Part shown: positions 59,645 to 64,000 of the stretch, in pieces
Position numbering within the stretch: position 1 is the first letter of the stretch
Layout of the letters: every line of letters starts with the position of its first letter
Source: Mesorhizobium sp. M8A.F.Ca.ET.218.01.1.1
GTDB lineage: Bacteria; Pseudomonadota; Alphaproteobacteria; Rhizobiales; Rhizobiaceae
Assembly: GCF_004791165.1 (NCBI RefSeq)
Contig: NZ_SRUZ01000010.1
Span: 186,001-250,000, forward strand
Direction of reading: 5' to 3'
DNA length: 64,000 bases
Position numbers and translations under genes: made by a program
The notes under the pieces: generated by a model
Told to the model about the DNA's origin: nothing
Seen by the model: the letters and a program-made list of their open reading frames with translations, nothing else
Databases searched by the model: none

Positions 59645-60055
59645 GATGATCCGACCTGTGATGCCTGATTACTCTCCAACATAGATAGTTATGCCTCCGC
59701 GCTCATTCATTGAGCCAAAGCGGCGGGGATCAGGGCCAGCCAGGGATTCGATATCCAGAGCTTGGTGTCCCGGGCGGTCAATCGTTGGTGTCGGCGCTGC
59801 CCCTCATTGCCCTGCCGGGCATTTCTCCCCGTAAACTGGGAGAAAGAAGCTGCCTCAACGCCGCGGCCTCACTTGCAACGCTGCCGATTGGCGAAACCAG
59901 CGGCGACAGCGTCCTTCTCCCGTTTACGGGGAGAAGATGGCGGCAGCCAGATGAGGAGCGGCGCCGGCGCATCGAGAAGAGGCATGAATTTCGCCAGCCG
60001 GATTCCCCTTCGCGAAATCGTCCTCTAAGGTGCCGGCAACTTTGAAAGGCATTCC
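59645..60055. other. Intergenic region with repeat B copy
   Basis: 411 bases; 59790-59970 is a family B palindromic repeat; the left part holds the USP promoter region and the right part the phosphatase leader with GAAAGG before ATG 60056. No gene seen. Confidence 0.5.
59790..59970. repeat. Dispersed palindromic repeat, family B copy
   Basis: 181 bp with outer arms GTCGGCGCTGCCCCTCAT and ATGAGGAGCGGCGCCGGC and inner arms TTCTCCCCGTAAACTGGGAGAA / TTCTCCCGTTTACGGGGAGAA. Same architecture as 53981-54168. Non-coding. Confidence 0.75.
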
Positions 60056-60637
60056 ATGAGCAGCGCGTTTCCACAGATCCATCTGGTCCGGCATGGCGAG
60101 ACCGCGTGGAGCCTTTCGGGGCAGCATACAGGCCGCACCGACATGCCGCTGACGCCGGCCGGCGAAGCGGCGGCGCGCGGTGTGGCGGACCGCTTGAAAG
60201 GCCTGTCGTTTTCGCAGGTTTGGACGAGCCCGTCGCAGCGCGCCTACAACACCAGCGTGCTTGCCGGCTTTGGGGCCGCGAGCCTCAAGCTGGACGATCT
60301 GCAGGAGTGGGATTACGGCGCCTATGAAGGGCGCACGACCAAGGAAATCCTGGCCGAGCGGCCGGGCTGGAACGTGTTTCGCGACGGTTGCCCGCAAGGC
60401 GAGACGGCGGCCGATGTCGGCGCCCGCGCCGACAGGATTATCGATCGCCTGCGCAAGGCCAATGCCGACATACTGATTTTTTCCAGCGCGCATTTCCTGC
60501 GCGTGCTCGCCGCCCGCTGGCTCGGCCTGCCGCCGGAAGGCGGGGCGCTGTTCGTGCTCGACACGGCCAGCATCAGCGTGCTGGGTTATGAGCATGATCT
60601 GACCGAGCCGGTCGTGCGCAAGTGGAACGGGAAGTAG
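60056..60637 (+). CDS. Histidine phosphatase family protein
   Basis: A 193-aa phosphoglycerate-mutase-like phosphatase. The phospho-histidine motif is LVRHGETAW (His13), the WTSPSQRAYNTS segment holds the second Arg, and FSSAHFLRVLAARWL carries the second catalytic His. Cytoplasmic; substrate could be a sugar phosphate or cobalamin precursor (CobC/GpmB-like) but no cobalamin gene is nearby. ATG 60056 after GAAAGG. Confidence 0.9.
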   Translation: MSSAFPQIHLVRHGETAWSLSGQHTGRTDMPLTPAGEAAARGVADRLKGLSFSQVWTSPSQRAYNTSVLAGFGAASLKLDDLQEWDYGAYEGRTTKEILAERPGWNVFRDGCPQGETAADVGARADRIIDRLRKANADILIFSSAHFLRVLAARWLGLPPEGGALFVLDTASISVLGYEHDLTEPVVRKWNGK

Positions 60638-60677
60638 GCAGGCCACATCAACCAGATGCGGTGACGCCTATCGTCTT

Positions 60678-60862
60678 CGTCATCCACGGGCGAAGCAAGG
60701 AGCGAAGCGACGCGGCGCAGACCCGAGGATCCATGCCGCGACTTCGGGGCGCAGCCACGGTGCGGAATTCTGCTCCGCTGCGCTTCACGGCAAAGGTCCC
60801 GGCATGGATCCTAGGGTCTCCGCGACGGAGCTGCGCTCCTGCTTCGCCCTAGGATGACGACG
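60678..60862. repeat. Dispersed palindromic repeat, family A copy 3
   Basis: 185 bp with the same termini and GGATCCATGCCG / CGGCATGGATCC arms as copies at 36307 and 51070; most similar to copy 1. Located in the 289-bp gap after the phosphatase. Non-coding. Confidence 0.8.
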
Positions 60863-60926
60863 TGTTGGGTGGCTTTGGCTAATTCCGATGCTGGACGCTA
60901 ATCAACTCAAACCGCGCGCCCGCCTC

Positions 60927-61328
60927 CTACCTCTCGAACTTCCTGATCGCCTCGGCGGTGATGGGCTGGAAGAAATTCACCAGATTGCCGTCGGGGTCAC
61001 GGAACAGCAGCGAGCGGTTGCCCCAAGGCATGGTGGTCGGCTCCTGCACGGTCGTCTTCTTGATGAGGTCCGACAGCCGGGCGAATTCGGCATCGACGTC
61101 GCCGACGCGGAATTCGAGGATGGCGGTGTGGTTGTCGGCGGGGCGGGCGATGTCGCCGCCGAACAGCATCAGGGTGCGCGTGCTGCCGATTGCCAGCGTG
61201 CAGGCCGGGGTCGCCAGTTCGGCGAAGTCTTCCGTGTATACGGTCACCGGCATGCCGGTGATCTCACCGTAGAAGCGCACGAGGCGCTGGACATCTGACG
61301 TGATGATGCGGACAGAGACGAAATTCAT
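60927..61328 (-). CDS. VOC family protein
   Basis: A 133-aa vicinal-oxygen-chelate protein: VSVRIITSDVQRLVRFYGEITGMPVTVYTED first module and LFRDPDGNLVNFFQPI at the end supplying the Glu/Asn region. No operon partner: the sigma gene starts 99 bases downstream on the same strand. Function unknown. Confidence 0.87.
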   Translation of the reverse strand: MNFVSVRIITSDVQRLVRFYGEITGMPVTVYTEDFAELATPACTLAIGSTRTLMLFGGDIARPADNHTAILEFRVGDVDAEFARLSDLIKKTTVQEPTTMPWGNRSLLFRDPDGNLVNFFQPITAEAIRKFER

Positions 61329-61427
61329 CGCATTGGCTCCTTGATCTCGAAGCCGCGAGCGGGCTTCCCAGCCGATGCATAGACCAGGCCTCCTGACAGC
61401 TTTCTGTCAGGAGAGGAGTTGTGACGG

Positions 61428-62471
61428 TTACGCTTCGGGTTCGGTCCAGACCGGCGGCAGGCCGAAAGCCGCGAACAAATCGGGGCCGAGCGGGCCGACA
61501 TAGACCGTCAGCGCGGTGATCCGGCCTTCGGCCGGCTCGATGACGTGCAGCGATTGCGCGCGCCATTCCGGGTCGTGAAACCGCTGCGCGTAGATCGCGA
61601 CCGCGGGCTGGCCGTTGGCCCTTGTCGCCACCGCGCGATAGCCGGCGTAATTGTTCCACACGGTCTTGAAGAAGTCGTGGATCGCCTGGCGCCCCTGATA
61701 CCAGTCATGCCATGGCGGCATGTGGTAGGTGGCGTCTTCGCGCAGCAGTTCGACGAAGCCATCGAGATTGGCGGCCTCCCAGGTGCTGATATAGCGTTCG
61801 AGCAGCAGGTCCTCGTCGGGGCTTGGCCGCGCGCGCTGCAGTGGCCGCCCCTTTGGAAAGCGTTCGCCAAGTGTGGCGCGCGCCCGCTGCAAGGCACTGT
61901 TGACCGACGCCGTCGAGCCGCCCAGCAATTGAGCCGCCTCCAGCGCCGACCAGCCGAGCACGTCGCACAGCAAAAGCACGGCGCGCTGCCTGGGCGGCAG
62001 AAGCTGGATCGCCGCGACGAAGGCCAGCCGGACGGCCTCACGGGTTTCGTAGCGTGCGTCCGGCCCGGGTGCGCCATCGGCGAGATCGGGCAGCTCGGCG
62101 TCCGGGTAAGGTTCCAGCCAGGCGAGTTCGGCGGCCGGCCCGGCAGCGGCGCGGCCTTCGGTCGACGGCCGTGCGGGCTCTTCGAGAATGCGGCGCGCCG
62201 ACGACCTCGCCTTGATCGCGTTGAGGCAATTGTTGGTGGCAATGGCGTAGAGCCAGCCACGCGGCGAGCCGTGGCCGCCGAATTGCGCGCGGCCGCGCCA
62301 TGCCTTCAGGAACGTGTCCTGGACGAGGTCGTCGGCCTCGTGCAGCGAGCCCATCATCCGGTAGCAGTGCAGCTTGAGTTCGCGGCGGTGGGTGGTGGTC
62401 AGGCGCTCGAAGGCCGGCCGGTCGAGGACCGGCCGGCCCGATGGCCCGGAAGCGCCAGGAGCATCCGTCAT
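61428..62471 (-). CDS. SigX5-type ECF sigma factor with SnoaL-like tail
   Basis: A 347-aa sigma factor of the TIGR02960/SigX5 type. Region 2 is about 25-95 (RRELKLHCYRMMGSLHEADDLVQDTFLKAWRG, PRGWLYAIATNNCLNA), region 4 about 155-215 (LPPRQRAVLLLCDVLGWSALEAAQLLGGSTASVNSALQRARATL), and residues 230-340 form a SnoaL-like extension (ANLDGFVELLREDATYHMPPWHDWYQG). ATG 62471 is chosen; two longer in-frame starts exist. It follows the SDR gene 40 bases on, on the same strand. No anti-sigma gene nearby. Parallel to the pair at 4378-6062. Confidence 0.88.
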   Translation of the reverse strand: MTDAPGASGPSGRPVLDRPAFERLTTTHRRELKLHCYRMMGSLHEADDLVQDTFLKAWRGRAQFGGHGSPRGWLYAIATNNCLNAIKARSSARRILEEPARPSTEGRAAAGPAAELAWLEPYPDAELPDLADGAPGPDARYETREAVRLAFVAAIQLLPPRQRAVLLLCDVLGWSALEAAQLLGGSTASVNSALQRARATLGERFPKGRPLQRARPSPDEDLLLERYISTWEAANLDGFVELLREDATYHMPPWHDWYQGRQAIHDFFKTVWNNYAGYRAVATRANGQPAVAIYAQRFHDPEWRAQSLHVIEPAEGRITALTVYVGPLGPDLFAAFGLPPVWTEPEA

Positions 62472-62511
62472 TTCAAGTCCACTGTAACGATTTCGGGCCA
62501 TCCTGCGCGCC

Positions 62512-63258
62512 TCACGCCGCCGCCGCAAGGCCGCTGCCGCTCACCGTGAAGGCGGTGCCCTGGATCTTGCCGCCGGCAAGCGTCACCACGGCGCTGGCGA
62601 CATCGGCGGGCGTCTGCATATCGGTCATGCTGGCCAGGAAATCCGCCGGGCTGATGCCGAGATAGGCCGAAACGCCCGATATGCCGCGCTGGCCGACGCC
62701 GGTGCCGGCCATGATGCGCATCGGCGCCAGCGCCATGAAACGCAGGCCGAGGCCAAGCCGGTCGGCTTCCTTCTGGCTGTGGGCGGCGAGGAACAACTGC
62801 ATGCGCTTGGCGCCGGAGTAGCCGCCGGAATTGGGCGGGCCGCCGCTGAATGCAGCGCCGCTGGAGATCAGCACCACGCGGCTGCCGGGCTTCAGCCGGC
62901 CGCGCAGCGCCGCCTGGCAGAACAGGAAGGACGCCTTGACGTCCATTTCCCAATTGGCGGAGAATTCGTCCCAGCCCTGGTCCTGAATCGGTGCCGATGG
63001 GGCGAAGGCACCGGCGCAGATCACCAGCACGTCCGGTTCGAGAGCGGCGAAGACCGCATCGGGGGCCACCTCCTGCGTGGCGTCCGCCACGAGCGTCTTT
63101 ACGCCTGACGCCTCCCAGGAGAGTTCCTTCAGAGCGTCCGCGCCCCGGGCGACGGCGAGCACGGTTGCTCCCTCGCTCAGCGCCGCCTTCACGATGGAGC
63201 GGCCGACGCCCCGGCTGCCTCCGACGACGACGACATTTTGACCTTGCAACGATCCCAT
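62512..63258 (-). CDS. Short-chain dehydrogenase/reductase (SDR)
   Basis: A 248-aa SDR with VGGSRGVG at 12-19, CAG at 81-83, catalytic Ser132/133, YSGAK (Tyr147, Lys151). It is paralogous to the SDR at 4378-5136: both have LKPGSRV before SSGAA, and a GYxGxKRM active site. It precedes the SigX5-type sigma gene. Substrate unknown. Confidence 0.9.
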   Translation of the reverse strand: MGSLQGQNVVVVGGSRGVGRSIVKAALSEGATVLAVARGADALKELSWEASGVKTLVADATQEVAPDAVFAALEPDVLVICAGAFAPSAPIQDQGWDEFSANWEMDVKASFLFCQAALRGRLKPGSRVVLISSGAAFSGGPPNSGGYSGAKRMQLFLAAHSQKEADRLGLGLRFMALAPMRIMAGTGVGQRGISGVSAYLGISPADFLASMTDMQTPADVASAVVTLAGGKIQGTAFTVSGSGLAAAA

Positions 63259-63602
63259 GGTTCACCTCGCTGTTCCGGCCCGGAGGAATTCCGGCGCCTG
63301 ATGATCAGGACAGCCGAGGCGGGTGGAATTCATCGGTACGTCGGTAAAATCTTTCCGGGGCGCCTGTCAGGCGGCTCTCATTCGTTCGCCGCATGGCCCT
63401 CGAGGGCGCGACGTTTGCTCAAGCGCGCAGCAACGCCAGAGCCGATCCATTGCCAGAAGCAAAACGCATCGGCGGTATCCAGATTCTATTCTGATAACCA
63501 AGAATTGATTGGAAGTACTGCGCCCGTGATTGGCGATTGGCTCGAAAGCCATCCTAAAACTGTCGGCGGGTGAATTAATTCATAAGGCTGAGGGGAGTTG
63601 AT
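63259..63602. other. Divergent promoter region, no gene
   Basis: The 344 bases between the SDR and the final secreted-protein gene. No convincing gene; part is AT-rich near 63490-63600. The leader of the last gene, with GAGGGGAGTTG, is at its right end. Confidence 0.5.
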
Positions 63603-64000
63603 ATGATCCGCCGCACAACGGGTATCATGACGGTGCTTGCGCTTCTGGGGTTTTCGGTCTGTCCAGCCGCCGCGTATACCCACTCGTTCAGCTATGAAAA
63701 AACGGCACTCTCCGGACAGGAGATTTTTCTCTACGGAGGATCGACCCTCAACCCCGACTGTTCGAAGGCCGGCAAGGATGATTTGAGGGCAATTTCCGGA
63801 CCAAGTCATGGAAAGCTGATGATTATGAACGGGAAGACCTATGCGCACTACGCCAAGAAAGATGCGCGTGCGAAATGCGATTCGCGCAGGGTCGACGGGA
63901 TCAAGGTCATGTATCGGTCGGCCCCCGGCTTCAAAGGGCGAGACGAGGTGACTTTGTCCCTTCATACCTTCTATGGATATGCGTCCAGGACGGTCATCAG
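63603..64000 (+). CDS. Partial: secreted hypothetical protein
   Basis: The 5' part of a gene cut by the window end; at least 132 residues. ATG 63603 follows GAGGGGAG. The product has a Sec signal peptide (basic start, hydrophobic core, cleavage near PAAAY at about 21-24), then a beta-rich domain with Cys38-type and later Cys residues (NPDCSKAGKDDLR, AKCDSRRVDGIK). Matches no family I can name; it is a small periplasmic protein, possibly with a disulfide. Confidence 0.7.
   Translation, partial: MIRRTTGIMTVLALLGFSVCPAAAYTHSFSYEKTALSGQEIFLYGGSTLNPDCSKAGKDDLRAISGPSHGKLMIMNGKTYAHYAKKDARAKCDSRRVDGIKVMYRSAPGFKGRDEVTLSLHTFYGYASRTVI

Noticed and set aside
1..64000. CRISPR arrays, rRNA genes, IS elements
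   Set aside because: No regular short direct repeats with unique spacers, no rRNA-like sequence and no transposase motifs (DDE, HUH) were seen in the window.

Overview
The window is a high-GC alphaproteobacterial chromosome segment, most likely Mesorhizobium or a close relative in the Phyllobacteriaceae. This rests on gene content (Opp/Dpp-type and sugar ABC operons, LysR/LacI/MocR/AraC regulators, a molybdenum hydroxylase operon, DUF1488 and DUF6481 small proteins) and on two families of dispersed palindromic intergenic repeats, each present about three times. No tRNA, rRNA, CRISPR array or transposase was found.

Layout. 0-4 kb: a lipoprotein metallo-aminopeptidase, an unknown 392-aa protein facing an AlbA_2-domain protein, and a gene-poor stretch. 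4.4-9.4 kb: a short-chain dehydrogenase coupled to an ECF sigma factor with a SnoaL-like tail, a divergent PaiB-like/MocR pair, and an M20 amidohydrolase. 9.7-13.6 kb: a three-subunit molybdenum hydroxylase operon ending in its own MoaD-like sulfur carrier. 13.6-19.3 kb: a visibly AT-richer island with a 778-aa AAA+ ATPase coupled by ATGA to a 658-aa protein (nucleoside deoxyribosyltransferase-like N-terminus, PEP-synthase-like C-terminus), a broken gene copy, and an orphan gene behind an operator-like dyad. This is the best candidate for an undescribed, possibly defensive, system. 19.3-29.9 kb: ornithine cyclodeaminase family, DOPA-dioxygenase family, a methyltransferase flanked by 37-bp direct repeats, and a fused dipeptide-type ABC ATPase divergent from an operon of LLM monooxygenase, tandem DUF427 protein, binding protein and two permeases.

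29.9-40.2 kb: an antiporter with USP-like C-terminal domains, DUF2270, a divergent MFS/LysR pair, ChaC, an ArsR-SRPBCC-VOC-DUF1801 cluster and a membrane acyltransferase. 40.2-46.9 kb: a LacI-controlled operon for beta-L-arabinofuranoside uptake and cleavage (binding protein, two permeases, GH127) with no ATPase of its own. 46.9-56.3 kb: small proteins, free methionine sulfoxide reductase, a YeiH-type exporter, ParDE and Xre-RES toxin-antitoxin pairs, GNAT, ACT-like protein, aldehyde dehydrogenase and a LysR regulator. 56.4-64 kb: TauE/SafE permease, AraC regulator, universal stress protein, phosphatase, VOC protein, a second SDR/ECF-sigma pair paralogous to that at 4.4-6.1 kb, and a secreted protein cut by the window end.

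How it fits together: most of the window is metabolic accessory chromosome made of small regulator-plus-target units. Recurrent themes are import and oxidation of scavenged organic compounds, ECF sigma factors with ligand-binding-like tails, and toxin-antitoxin or defence-like inserts. Functions are by recognition of family motifs; no database search was possible.
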